NCBI RefSeq assembly: GCF_040782645.1
Contig: NZ_CP160403.1
Location: forward strand, 1,674,001 to 1,738,000
DNA: 64,000 nt
Direction: 5' to 3'
Source: Streptomyces sp. HUAS ZL42
Lineage (GTDB): Bacteria > Actinomycetota > Actinomycetes > Streptomycetales > Streptomycetaceae
Of this stretch, positions 1 to 8,271 are shown piece by piece. The notes below the pieces were generated by a model. The model searched no databases, was not told the origin of the DNA, and was given only the letters and a program-made list of their open reading frames with translations. Position 1 is the first letter of the stretch, and every line of letters starts with the position of its first letter. Both the position numbers and the translations under genes were made by a program.

Positions 1-420
1 CTCGATCCGGCCCGGGTCGTGGCGGAAGTCCACCGGGTCCTGCGGGACGACGGGCTCGTCTACGCCGAGACCCCGTTCCTGCAGCAAGTGCACGCCGGCG
101 CCCACGACTTCACGCGGTTCACCGCGAGCGGCCACCGCTATCTCTTCCGCCGCTTCGAGGAGCTCGCCGCCGGACCGGTGACCGGGCCCGGTACTCAACT
201 GCTGTGGAGCGCCGACCACCTGGTCCGCGGCCTGACCCGGTCCGCTCTCGCGGGCCGCGTGGCGCGCGGGCTGCTGTTCTGGCTGCGTGCCCTCGACCGC
301 CTGGTGCCGGCGAACTACGCGATGGACGACGCCACCGCCTACTACTTCCTGGGGCGCAAGCAGGACGGTGAGATGTCGGCCGCGGAGATCCTGACCTATT
401 ACCGCGGGGCACAGGTCTGA
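1..420 (+). CDS. Class I SAM-dependent methyltransferase, C-terminal part (5' end outside window)
   Basis: The reading frame is open from the first base and ends at a TGA, so only about the last 139 residues are present. The visible part reads EVHRVLRDDGLVYAETPF, the post-motif region of class I methyltransferases (the strand after the SAM site, ending in a leader, G-hL-Y-hE-P pattern). The SAM-binding glycine loop must lie upstream. A GTG at 19 is available but would leave no SAM site, so the gene is taken as truncated by the window edge. It is convergent with the polysaccharide epimerase gene and 13 bp from it. A sugar O-methyltransferase acting on the same polysaccharide is an inference from context only. 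Confidence 0.7.
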   Translation, partial: LDPARVVAEVHRVLRDDGLVYAETPFLQQVHAGAHDFTRFTASGHRYLFRRFEELAAGPVTGPGTQLLWSADHLVRGLTRSALAGRVARGLLFWLRALDRLVPANYAMDDATAYYFLGRKQDGEMSAAEILTYYRGAQV

Positions 421-433
421 CGCCGCCCGGCGG

Positions 434-1381
434 TCACGCGGCGGGCACCGGCCGGCCCGTGTGCGCGGCTGCCACCATCGCCGCGAGTCCGTCCCGTACG
501 CCTGTCTCGGGCCGAAAACCGAAGGCCTCACGAGCGACCGTGATGTCCGCAGCGGTACGACGGGCGTCTCCGGGCCGGCGGGGCACGCGCACCACACGGA
601 CGGAGGCGCCCAGCAGCCGGAGGAGACCGACGACCTGATTCATCGTCACTTCGGAGCCCCCGCCCACATTGGCCACCCCGCTCCATGACGAGAGCGCGGC
701 CTTGCGCATGGCGGTCACCACGTCCGCGACGTAGGTGAAGTCGCGGCTCTGCTCACCGTCTCCGTACAGCGTGAACGGCCGCTGGGTGAGGGCTGCCGCA
801 ACCAGCCGGGAGAACGCCATGTCGGGTCGCTGCCGGGGGCCGTAGACGCTGAACAAGCGGAGGGATACGGCGGGCACACCGAAAGCGGTGCGATACGTCT
901 CGCACAGGTGCTCCGCGGCCAGCTTGGTCACGCCGTACGGGGAGACGGGCCTCGGACGCACCGTCTCACTGGTCGGATACGTCTCGGCGTCCCCGTAGAC
1001 CGACGAACTGGAGGCGTACACGAGCCGACGCAGCCCGGTGGCGCGGGCCGTCTCGAGGACGCGCTGGGTGGCCAGGACGTTGCGTTCCACGTAGTCGGCG
1101 AACTCCGGGCCCCAGGAACCTCGCACACCGGGCTGCCCGGCCAGGTGGTAGACCGCGTCGGCGTCGGCGAAGAACGCCTCCAGGGGCGCTGCCAGCAGAT
1201 CCTCCTGCCGGAAGGTGAAACGGTCCCGGCCCAGCAGGGGGTGGAGGTTCTCCCGCTTGCGCGCGGGATCGTAGTAGTCCGTCATGGCGTCGACGCCTGT
1301 CACGTCGTCGCCACAGGACAGCAGGTGCTCGCAGAGATGGGAGCCGATGAACCCGGCTGCCCCGGTCACGACGGCGCGCAT
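434..1381 (-). CDS. NAD-dependent sugar epimerase/dehydratase (UDP-glucose/UDP-glucuronate 4-epimerase-like)
   Basis: An extended short-chain dehydrogenase of 315 residues, close to the usual family length. GAAGFIGSH at residues 7-15 is the NAD-binding GxxGxxG. A Ser-rich stretch near 124-127 and Y149-x3-K153 form the catalytic triad. It probably inverts or modifies a nucleotide sugar used for the exopolysaccharide. The ATG at 1381 was chosen because it forms a TGATG overlap with the stop of the upstream sugar transferase gene, implying translational coupling. A second ATG six bases upstream also exists. The exact sugar specificity cannot be read from sequence; UDP-glucuronate or UDP-glucose 4-epimerase is most likely. 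Confidence 0.85.
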   Translation of the reverse strand: MRAVVTGAAGFIGSHLCEHLLSCGDDVTGVDAMTDYYDPARKRENLHPLLGRDRFTFRQEDLLAAPLEAFFADADAVYHLAGQPGVRGSWGPEFADYVERNVLATQRVLETARATGLRRLVYASSSSVYGDAETYPTSETVRPRPVSPYGVTKLAAEHLCETYRTAFGVPAVSLRLFSVYGPRQRPDMAFSRLVAAALTQRPFTLYGDGEQSRDFTYVADVVTAMRKAALSSWSGVANVGGGSEVTMNQVVGLLRLLGASVRVVRVPRRPGDARRTAADITVAREAFGFRPETGVRDGLAAMVAAAHTGRPVPAA

Positions 1382-2106
1382 CAGCATCGGCCTCCCTCGG
1401 TGCGCAGCTTCTCCTCCCCGACCGCCCCGTCGCAGGAGGTCCCGGACCCCTCCCAGGCGGCGGACAGGAGGTACCACGGCGTGCGGGCGACGAAGAGAAT
1501 CACGGTGACCGGGGTGATGTGCGCGAGGAGCTTCGCGTCCATCGCGACCCGGCGCGGGACCATGACCTCGAGGTAGTACCGCTCGGGATCCGGACTGCCG
1601 TCGAACACCACCGCGTCGGAGCGCGAACGGAGTTGGCACGGTCCGGTGAGCCCGGGGCGGTGGCGGAACACCCAGTGGCACTCCGGCGGATAGCGGTGGG
1701 CCAGTTCGACGGCCTCCGGACGCGGACCCACCAGGGTCATGTCCCCGCGCAGGACGTTGAACAGTTGCGGCAGTTCGTCAAGGCCGAAGCGCCTGAGCTG
1801 CCGTCCCGTGCCGGTCACGCGCGGATCGGAGGTGCCGGTGAGCCCGGGACCCGCGGCGTCCTGCCGCATGGTGCGGAACTTGTAGAGAGTGAACTCCTGC
1901 GCGCCCTCACCCATGCGCCGCTGGCGGAAGATCGTCGGCCGACCGCTCGTGGCGCGCACCAGGACAGCGAGAAACAGCAGCAGGGGCGACAGCAGGACGA
2001 GCAGCACCAGCGACACGGCGACGTCCAGGGCGCGGCGCGGCCAGGTGAGGCGCACCGGGGTCATGAGCGGGAGAACCTGCTCTCGCAGGTGACCAGTGGT
2101 GTCCAT
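1381..2106 (-). CDS. Initiating sugar transferase (bacterial polyprenyl-phosphate glycosyl-1-phosphate transferase)
   Basis: It transfers a sugar-1-phosphate to undecaprenyl phosphate, the first membrane step of polysaccharide synthesis. The 241-residue protein has one hydrophobic segment at about 27-51 followed by the conserved cytoplasmic core: LYKFRTM at 74-80, then DELPQLFNVLRGDM at 110-123 and LVGPRP at 125-130. These are the hallmarks of the short (WecP/RfbP C-terminal-like) family; the N-terminal four-helix region of the long forms is absent. The ATG at 2106 was preferred over one 69 bases upstream because of the GGAAGGG just before it. It is the middle gene of a three-gene operon, 32 bp after the glycosyltransferase and overlapping the epimerase. 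Confidence 0.9.
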   Translation of the reverse strand: MDTTGHLREQVLPLMTPVRLTWPRRALDVAVSLVLLVLLSPLLLFLAVLVRATSGRPTIFRQRRMGEGAQEFTLYKFRTMRQDAAGPGLTGTSDPRVTGTGRQLRRFGLDELPQLFNVLRGDMTLVGPRPEAVELAHRYPPECHWVFRHRPGLTGPCQLRSRSDAVVFDGSPDPERYYLEVMVPRRVAMDAKLLAHITPVTVILFVARTPWYLLSAAWEGSGTSCDGAVGEEKLRTEGGRC

Positions 2107-2138
2107 GGATGGTGTCCCTTCCTTGCCTGCCGCCGCCG

Positions 2139-3209
2139 TCACGGCGCCCCTGGGAGTTCCAGAGCCGCCTTCCATCGGTGAAGCCAGGCGTCGTACGAGT
2201 AGCGCCGGCGGACGACGGCCCGGGCGCCGCGTCCCAGCCGCTCGCGGGCGGCGTCCGAGCCGTCGAGCAGCGCCCGGACCGCTTCGGTCCAGTCACCGTC
2301 GTCGCGGGCTGCCGGCATCCGGAACTGACGCAGGATGTCGGCGTTCACCCCGATCGGCGTGGCCACCGAGGGCACACCCGCGGCTCCGTACTGGAGCAGC
2401 TTGTAGCCGCACTTGCCCAGGCTGTAGGTGGTCGCGGGCAGGGGCATCAGACCGATGTCCATGTCGGCCAGTACGGTCCGCTCGCTGTGCGGGCTCCAGG
2501 CGACACGGTCGATGAAGGCCTCCAGACGGCCCAGGGAAGGCTGCGTCGTACCGACGAGTGTCAGGCGCGCGCCGCTGCTGCGGTGGATCTCTTCCAGCGC
2601 TCCCGCCACAAGAAGCAGGTACGCCTCGTTGTCGCGCGAGCCGATCCAGCCGAGCCGCGGTGGATCGTGCAGCGCGTAGGAGGTCTTCGGCGTGTAGTCC
2701 TCCGGCGCCACGCAGCTGGGGATCACCACGACGTCGCCGTGATGATGCGCCGCCCAGTCCCCGAGGATGTCGTTGCCCGCGATGACGCGGTCCGCGTGAC
2801 GCACGGCGGTCCGTGCCTTGTCGGCCTTGGGTGCCAGCCTGCGCGCCAGACCTCCGGCACCGTGATCCCACTGCAGGGCGTCGTCGAAGTCGTACACGGC
2901 GAATTCGGCGCTCGCGAGCAGGCGCCGCTCCCACCAGCCGCGGCTGAGCGGCGAGGCCTCCCGGTGCAGCAGCAGCCGCCTCGGCCGCGCGGTCACGAGC
3001 TGGTGCAGCCGGAGTTCCGCCTGCGCCACGGCCATGGGGTGCCGGGCAAGACGGGCGGGGGCGGCGTCGGCGAGTGAGGCATAGCTGCTGACGGTGAAGT
3101 CGGTGTCGACGCGGTCCAGCCATTCGAAGACGCGGACCCGCGAGCTGCCTGCCCGTCGGCTGTAAGGGGTGATCGCGCAGTGGTCCGGGCGACTGTCCGA
3201 GGCCCTCAT
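2139..3209 (-). CDS. Group 1 (GT4-like) glycosyltransferase
   Basis: A 356-residue GT-B-type glycosyltransferase. The C-terminal half has the recognisable nucleotide-sugar domain: LGWIGSRDNEAYL near the middle, a LTLVG strand, then DIGLMPLP and a GYKLLQYGAAGVPSVATP stretch corresponding to the donor-binding E-x7-E region of GT4 enzymes. The N-terminal half is divergent, so acceptor and sugar are unknown. It is the first gene of the operon glycosyltransferase-sugar transferase-epimerase. The start ATG at 3209 is preceded by CGGAG, and an AT-rich operator-like motif lies only about 25-38 bases upstream, so that motif probably overlaps its promoter. Confidence 0.82.
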   Translation of the reverse strand: MRASDSRPDHCAITPYSRRAGSSRVRVFEWLDRVDTDFTVSSYASLADAAPARLARHPMAVAQAELRLHQLVTARPRRLLLHREASPLSRGWWERRLLASAEFAVYDFDDALQWDHGAGGLARRLAPKADKARTAVRHADRVIAGNDILGDWAAHHHGDVVVIPSCVAPEDYTPKTSYALHDPPRLGWIGSRDNEAYLLLVAGALEEIHRSSGARLTLVGTTQPSLGRLEAFIDRVAWSPHSERTVLADMDIGLMPLPATTYSLGKCGYKLLQYGAAGVPSVATPIGVNADILRQFRMPAARDDGDWTEAVRALLDGSDAARERLGRGARAVVRRRYSYDAWLHRWKAALELPGAP

Positions 3210-3233
3210 ATCAGGCTCCGTCGATAGCGTATA

Positions 3234-3246
3234 TTTACATCGTAAA
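3234..3246. promoter_or_regulatory. Polysaccharide-locus operator-like motif, copy A
   Basis: TTTACATCGTAAA, a perfect 5-bp inverted repeat with a 3-bp spacer, in an AT-rich island of an otherwise very GC-rich region. Seen from the minus strand, the flank GTAAATATACGC is shared with copy C and nearly with copy B. It lies directly upstream of the glycosyltransferase operon ending at 434. A transcription-factor operator or a promoter element is inferred. Confidence 0.65.
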
Positions 3247-3289
3247 CTTGAATATGCCCCGTCGTGAGCACAGAGTCAAGCCCCGGTTT

Positions 3290-4282
3290 TCACGACACCC
3301 TTTGCTTCGACGCTTCAAGGGCCCGCAGATAATTGCTGTACCGAGGAGACAGGTAGTCCTGGTACGCGCCGTTCACCATCGCATCGCGAATCTCGCGCAC
3401 ACCGTCGACGACCCGGAAATCCTTCGTGAACGAGAGGCTCTGCCGTATGGGAGAGAAATCCACTCGGTAGTTCCGCGGATCGCACTCGTCCCCGAGGAGG
3501 TCGATCGTCGATCCGGGGACCTCCTGCAGGACCAGTTCGGCCAGATCCTTGATCAGGTAGTTCTCCTCGTTCGAGCCGCAGTTGTACACCGCGGCCAACG
3601 AGGCCGGCCTTCTTTTGAGGCATTTCAGGATCGCCGAAGCAGCGTCGCGGACGTGGAGGAAGGGACGCCACTGAGACCCTCCGTGGACGACGATCCGCCC
3701 CTGGGCGACAGCACCGGCCGTCATGATGTTCACGGCCAGGTCGAAGCGCATACGGGGAGACACACCGTGCAGCGTCGCGAAGCGCAGGATGCACGGCTCA
3801 GGTCCGGCATTGTGCGCCGAGAGGAGATAGTGCTCCGCAAGCACTTTGGTCTGCGCATAGACCGACTGGGGGTTGAGCGGGGACCAGATGTCGGCCTGTT
3901 CACCCTGGGTGCTGCCGTAGTTGCTGCACGTGGACGCGAAGATGATCCGGCCCACGCCGAATTTCCTGCACGCCTCCATGACCCGGATCGTGCCGAGGTA
4001 GTTCGTCGCCATCGCCAGATCCTCGTCCACGCCGCATGCGGGATCTCCGACGATCGCAGCGAGGTGGACCACGGAGTCGACGTCCGCCAGTACCGTCCGC
4101 CAGGACGCGGCATCCAGCACATCCCCTTGTACGTACGTGACATGAGGCAGGGCGGTTCGGGTGTCCGACACGTAGCCGCTGTCCAGTGAGACGACCTCAT
4201 ATCCGCTGCGGGACAACAACTCGTTGACAACAGAGCCGAGATAGCCTTGTCCCCCGGTGACGAGTACCCGTGTCAGTTTCAT
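3290..4282 (-). CDS. NAD-dependent epimerase/dehydratase of polysaccharide locus
   Basis: A 330-residue extended SDR protein. TGGQGYLGS at residues 9-17 is the dinucleotide-binding loop; S117/T118 and Y142-x3-K146 are the catalytic residues. It resembles nucleotide-sugar epimerases or reductases acting on dTDP-, GDP- or UDP-sugars; specificity is not evident. The ATG at 4282 is chosen over one 42 bases upstream because GGAAGGGGAG sits immediately before it and the protein then begins at the Rossmann strand. The gene follows the GT2 gene by 71 bp on the same strand. Base composition is visibly less GC-rich than the flanking housekeeping genes, in line with horizontal acquisition of the locus. 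Confidence 0.84.
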   Translation of the reverse strand: MKLTRVLVTGGQGYLGSVVNELLSRSGYEVVSLDSGYVSDTRTALPHVTYVQGDVLDAASWRTVLADVDSVVHLAAIVGDPACGVDEDLAMATNYLGTIRVMEACRKFGVGRIIFASTCSNYGSTQGEQADIWSPLNPQSVYAQTKVLAEHYLLSAHNAGPEPCILRFATLHGVSPRMRFDLAVNIMTAGAVAQGRIVVHGGSQWRPFLHVRDAASAILKCLKRRPASLAAVYNCGSNEENYLIKDLAELVLQEVPGSTIDLLGDECDPRNYRVDFSPIRQSLSFTKDFRVVDGVREIRDAMVNGAYQDYLSPRYSNYLRALEASKQRVS

Positions 4283-4334
4283 CTTCTCCCCTTCCGAATA
4301 CCTCGATGCGGCCGATTTGGTCAATCTGGGAGAG

Positions 4335-4348
4335 CCTCATGCATGAGG
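4335..4348. promoter_or_regulatory. 14-bp perfect palindrome between two polysaccharide genes
   Basis: CCTCATGCATGAGG is a perfect palindrome in the short gap between the GT2 gene and the downstream epimerase gene. It is unrelated to the TTTAC motif. It could be an operator or a chance palindrome; there is no U-tract, so a terminator is unlikely. Confidence 0.35.
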
Positions 4349-4353
4349 TGGGA

Positions 4354-5343
4354 TCAGCCGTCGGTCCCCGGTGGGGCGCCGGACGAAATCGGACCCGGCC
4401 GGCGGCGACAAAGCCGGCGGAGGAACTTCCAGTGGACTGCGAGTGAGGTCCGCAGTTCCGCACGCCGACCGCGAAGCACCGCCGCCGCCAGCCGCGCCAA
4501 CGGCTCCAGGGACAGGCTCAGGGCCGTCAGGAGCCACGCCTGAGGCCTGCTCCAGTGCAGGAACGCGTAACGGCTGCGGCTGCACAGCGTCAGATAGTGT
4601 CGCCAGGCCCCGAGTTGGGCCGAACTGACGCCCTCCGCGTGGTAGACCCGCGCTTCCCCGATGTAGTACGAGGGCCAGCCGAGACGGCGTGCCCGCAGAG
4701 CGAAGTCGACCTCTTCCAGGTACAGGAAGTACTGCTCGTCGAAGCCGTTCAGTTCGGTGAACAGCGGTCGGCGCACCAGGAAGAAGGCACCGATGACCTG
4801 GTCGACGGGACCCGACCCCGTCAACTCGTCCGGCCGCAGGTGGTGCGGCGGGAAGAGGGCGGGCACCACCCGGTCGAGCCCTGTCATGGCGCCGACGTAG
4901 ATGCGCAGGCTGGGGAATCTCGAGCAGGAGATCTCCGGGCGACCGAGTTCGTCCACCATGCGCGCCCCGAAGATACCGAAGCTCTCCGCGGTCGGCGTCC
5001 GCAGGAACCGGCCGACGACCCGCAAGGTGTCCGGATACAGCTTCGTGTCCGGGTTGAGGAAGAGCAGGAAGTCGCTGTCGCCCCGGGCGGCACCCTGATT
5101 GCAGGCGGCCGCGAAGCCCCGGTTGCGGGAGTTGCGCACCAGGTCGAGCGGGATGTCGCACGCGGGCAGACCGCAGAGGGAGTCGTCGCTGGAGGCGTTG
5201 TCCACAAGGATGATCCGCCGCACGCACAGCTCCGACTGGTCGGCTCCGGCGATCGCATCCAGACAGTCGCGCAGATGGTGCCCCGCGTTCCAGTTGACGA
5301 TCACGACGTCGGCCGTCAGCGAGGCATGAGCCGCTTCGATCAC
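4354..5343 (-). CDS. Family 2 glycosyltransferase (rhamnosyltransferase-like)
   Basis: A GT-A-fold inverting glycosyltransferase of about 329 residues. It opens with the typical strand VVIVNWNAG, followed by IILVDNASSDDS, RNRGFAAACNQG and FLLFLNPDT (the DxD-equivalent), then DEQYFLYLEEVDFALRAR, which contains the family's acidic catalytic region. The C-terminal segment is hydrophobic and basic and may sit on the membrane. The GTG at 5343 is preferred over an ATG 30 bases upstream because GAGGGAGG lies 6-8 bases before it. It faces the wzy-like gene across a 180-bp region holding motif copy B. It probably adds a rhamnose-like residue to the repeat unit. Confidence 0.85.
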   Translation of the reverse strand: MIEAAHASLTADVVIVNWNAGHHLRDCLDAIAGADQSELCVRRIILVDNASSDDSLCGLPACDIPLDLVRNSRNRGFAAACNQGAARGDSDFLLFLNPDTKLYPDTLRVVGRFLRTPTAESFGIFGARMVDELGRPEISCSRFPSLRIYVGAMTGLDRVVPALFPPHHLRPDELTGSGPVDQVIGAFFLVRRPLFTELNGFDEQYFLYLEEVDFALRARRLGWPSYYIGEARVYHAEGVSSAQLGAWRHYLTLCSRSRYAFLHWSRPQAWLLTALSLSLEPLARLAAAVLRGRRAELRTSLAVHWKFLRRLCRRRPGPISSGAPPGTDG

Positions 5344-5459
5344 GGCAGCCTCCCTCGAAGAACCAGGGAACACGGAAACTCACCACCCCGGACGGCGTCG
5401 CACCGGGCCACAGCGCGGCAGATCGGACAGCACTGGCCCCAAGGGCCCGATTAATGTAT

Positions 5460-5474
5460 GTTTACGACGTATAC
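5460..5474. promoter_or_regulatory. Polysaccharide-locus operator-like motif, copy B
   Basis: GTTTACGACGTATAC, a near-perfect inverted repeat (GTTTAC/GTATAC around GAC), with the extended flank ACGTACA shared exactly with copy C. It lies in the divergent interval between the GT2 gene (minus, 117 bases away) and the polymerase gene (plus, 50 bases away), so it could control both. Confidence 0.65.
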
Positions 5475-5523
5475 GTACAGTACCACGGACATGTCCGACT
5501 TGGTCAACGGGTGAGGTGAAGCG

Positions 5524-6849
5524 ATGAAGGAGTCAGGCGCGGCACCCTTGGACCGACGGTCCCGGATCGCACTCACGCTCACACTCATGGCCGCCGCGAT
5601 GCCCGTACGGGTACTGACCCCGGCATCGACGATCGAGGCGGTGTCCCTCCTCGACATCGTCATCGCCGCCATGGCGGTGACGCTCGTCGTCGACTGCGCG
5701 AGCCGGCCGCTGAATGTCGGATATCCCTGGCTCTTCGCGTTGCTGTGCATCCCGGCGCTCGTCTGCGCCCTGTCGATGCTGTGGACCCAGAGCAGGCTGA
5801 CGACGATGCGCGCGACGGCCAGTTACGTCGAAGGCCTCATCGCCTATCTGTTCGTCGTGCGAGAACTGGAAGGTGTGTCGCCGTCACGCGTCATGGTCTA
5901 TGTCAAGCGGTACGCCTACCTGGTCACCATTCCGGCGGTACTGCTTCTGCTGCACGTACCCGGGTTCGCCCCCCAGGATCTGGATCCCGACGCGGACTCC
6001 GGCGGCAATCTCACCTACTACAGCCGTCTGTCACATCCTGTACTCGGCAGGTCGAACAACCTGGCAACCGTTCTGGCGTTCTTCATCCCGCTGCTCTTCT
6101 ACTGGGGGCACGTCCACCGTGATCGCCGTTTCACCCGTGCCGGCTTCGTTCTGCTGATCGCGGTGGCCTTCACCCAGTCCAGAGGGGTGATCCTCGCCCT
6201 CGTCATCACGGCTCTGATCGCCGCCGCAGGGTCCGTTCTCCGCCGCCGCAGCATCGACAGCCGGACGCTGGGGAAAATCGCGGCGGCCGGAGCCGCGACG
6301 GCCACCGGAGTCGTCCTGCTGCACAGCTTCAATCCCTACACCAGGGAATTCTTCAAGAACCGGTTCAGCCCCACCAACCTCTTCCTCCGCGAGGATCTCG
6401 TTGACGCGGCCATGGACAAGCTGCCGGCTCGGCCTTTCCTCGGTTACGGCGGAGGTGTCGTACCGGACCAGGACCCGGAACTCCTGCTGGGTGTCCACAA
6501 CACTTATCTGCAGCAGATGCTGTCCTTCGGTCCGGTGCTCGGCGTCCTTGTCTCCGTGTCACTGATCGGGACAGCGGTCTTCTTCTTCTCCCGACGGCAG
6601 ACGAGGACGGTGTCACGCGTCATCGGTCTCACCCTGCTGGCTCAACTGCTGATCTTCTTCGCCGAGTCCAGCTTCGAAGGGGCGGTCCTGCGTACGCTCT
6701 TCTACCTGTCCATCGGTCTGGTGACCGCTCTGGCACGATCCTGCGAAGCCTTCGAAGCCCGGACCGGACATCAGCCGTCGGAGCGTCTGCCCGACGCGGC
6801 GGAGCGCACCGTGAGTGCGGCGAACCGCAACGTGTCCCGCAGCAGCTGA
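5524..6849 (+). CDS. wzy: Wzy/WaaL-type O-antigen polymerase or ligase, polytopic membrane protein
   Basis: A 441-residue protein made almost entirely of hydrophobic helices, with one large external loop at about residues 135-180 and a second around 270-320, the layout of the Wzy_C/O-antigen ligase superfamily. It would polymerise lipid-linked repeat units outside the membrane. It is the only plus-strand gene inside the cluster, starts from GAGGTGAAGCG-ATG, and is divergent from GT2 with motif B between them. Its last 79 bp overlap the 3' end of the convergent flippase gene. The sequence family is too divergent to separate polymerase from ligase; the presence of Wzx and Wzz nearby favours polymerase. 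Confidence 0.78.
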   Translation: MKESGAAPLDRRSRIALTLTLMAAAMPVRVLTPASTIEAVSLLDIVIAAMAVTLVVDCASRPLNVGYPWLFALLCIPALVCALSMLWTQSRLTTMRATASYVEGLIAYLFVVRELEGVSPSRVMVYVKRYAYLVTIPAVLLLLHVPGFAPQDLDPDADSGGNLTYYSRLSHPVLGRSNNLATVLAFFIPLLFYWGHVHRDRRFTRAGFVLLIAVAFTQSRGVILALVITALIAAAGSVLRRRSIDSRTLGKIAAAGAATATGVVLLHSFNPYTREFFKNRFSPTNLFLREDLVDAAMDKLPARPFLGYGGGVVPDQDPELLLGVHNTYLQQMLSFGPVLGVLVSVSLIGTAVFFFSRRQTRTVSRVIGLTLLAQLLIFFAESSFEGAVLRTLFYLSIGLVTALARSCEAFEARTGHQPSERLPDAAERTVSAANRNVSRSS

Positions 6850-8270
6850 CGCCGGAGGACGGCCAGCCCCACGACGAAGAGTCCCATGGCACAGCCACCG
6901 GAGAGGATCCCCGAAAGGAGATGCTCCCCCCAGCGCCGGCCGAGGTACCACCCGAACGAGGCCGAGACCACACCGACTCCGAGCGGGGCGAGAAGCGGGC
7001 GCAGCAACCTGGCACGCAGCCGCCGGGCGGTCGCACGGACGAGGACCGTCACTTCGCCCACCCCGGCTGCCACTCCGCCCATTCCGATCGAGGCGACCCC
7101 GATCACCGGAAGCAGCGGAAGCGTCACGGCGAACCAGAGGGCCGTGTGCAGCAACGCCGAGCGCAGGACGGCTCCCGCGTCCTCGACCGCGTAGAGATAT
7201 CCCTGTGTCGCCACCGAGACGGGCCCGCTGAGCGCCAGTCCGAAACAGACACCGGGGAATATCACGGTGGCCGGCTGCCACTGCTCGCCGAAAAGGCCCG
7301 GAATGAGTCCGGGAGCCGCGCCGACGAGACCGGTCAGCACGAAGCAGAGCCCGACCGCGGCCATACCGACCGCGCGCTCCACGAGATGCGACACGTCTTC
7401 CTTCGCCGCGACCAACCGGGACATGGTGGGGAACGAGACCCGCCACAGAGCCATGAGGACCTGGCGGGGAAGCTCCATCACTCGTCGGACGAGACTCCAC
7501 AGTCCCAGCGCCGCGACACCGCTGATCGCGGCCACGGACACGCTGAGAGCCTCGGTCCCGACCAGCCAGGTGGCGTTGACCGCCTGGAAACGCAACCCGA
7601 AGCCCACGAGAGGCCGGATGAGACGGATCGACCAGACGGGCCGCATCAGAGAGCCGGGACACGCCACCGCCACCGCGCCTGTCCCTATCGCGGCCCGCAC
7701 CACCGTTGCCGTGGCCAGCCCCCAGACTCCGAACCCGGCGATCACGGTGACCAGCGCCCAGGCGTAGAAGCCGACCACCTGCGTCACCTCGACCACTGCG
7801 AGACGCCGGTAGAGCAGGGCTCGTTCCAGCAGAATGCGACCCGGAAACTGCAGGGCGACCAGCGGCATGGACGCCACCATGACCGCCACGGTCCAGCCGA
7901 CCCGGTTGCCCAACGGTGCAGCGACCGCCACCGCCAGGAGCACGGCCGTCACCGTCACCCCGAGTTGCAGTGCCGTCAGCGCTCCGAGCTCGCTTCGGCT
8001 CGGCGGCTCCGGGCGCCTGATGAGACCGGCGCCGAGACCGCCGTCGGAGACGAGCTGGGCGAAGACGACGAACGACATGCCGATCGCCACCACACCGAAG
8101 TCGCTCGGTGTGAGAAGCCGGGCCAGGGCCAGGTTGCCGGCAAAGCCGACGAGGAGAATGACCATCCCGCGGGTGCTCACGATCAGAACACCGGCTGCGG
8201 CGCGTCGCTTCAGCTCGGCGCGCGGTATGGCGTCCTGCTGGTCGGGGGTCCGACCGCCGTCCACGGTCAT
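6771..8270 (-). CDS. wzx: Wzx-type polysaccharide flippase (MOP superfamily)
   Basis: A 499-residue polytopic protein with about 12-14 hydrophobic helices. The N-terminus LARLLTPSDFGVVAIGMSF is characteristic of the polysaccharide transport (PST) branch of the MOP exporters. It flips undecaprenyl-linked repeat units to the outer face of the membrane. The ATG at 8270 follows the stop of the GT8-like gene with one base between them (TGACATG), so it is co-translated. The frame is open for a further 360 bases upstream, but that extension is antisense-like coding shadow. It is the last gene of the minus-strand operon that begins with the aminotransferase. Confidence 0.85.
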   Translation of the reverse strand: MTVDGGRTPDQQDAIPRAELKRRAAAGVLIVSTRGMVILLVGFAGNLALARLLTPSDFGVVAIGMSFVVFAQLVSDGGLGAGLIRRPEPPSRSELGALTALQLGVTVTAVLLAVAVAAPLGNRVGWTVAVMVASMPLVALQFPGRILLERALLYRRLAVVEVTQVVGFYAWALVTVIAGFGVWGLATATVVRAAIGTGAVAVACPGSLMRPVWSIRLIRPLVGFGLRFQAVNATWLVGTEALSVSVAAISGVAALGLWSLVRRVMELPRQVLMALWRVSFPTMSRLVAAKEDVSHLVERAVGMAAVGLCFVLTGLVGAAPGLIPGLFGEQWQPATVIFPGVCFGLALSGPVSVATQGYLYAVEDAGAVLRSALLHTALWFAVTLPLLPVIGVASIGMGGVAAGVGEVTVLVRATARRLRARLLRPLLAPLGVGVVSASFGWYLGRRWGEHLLSGILSGGCAMGLFVVGLAVLRRQLLRDTLRFAALTVRSAASGRRSDG

Positions 8271-8271
8271 G

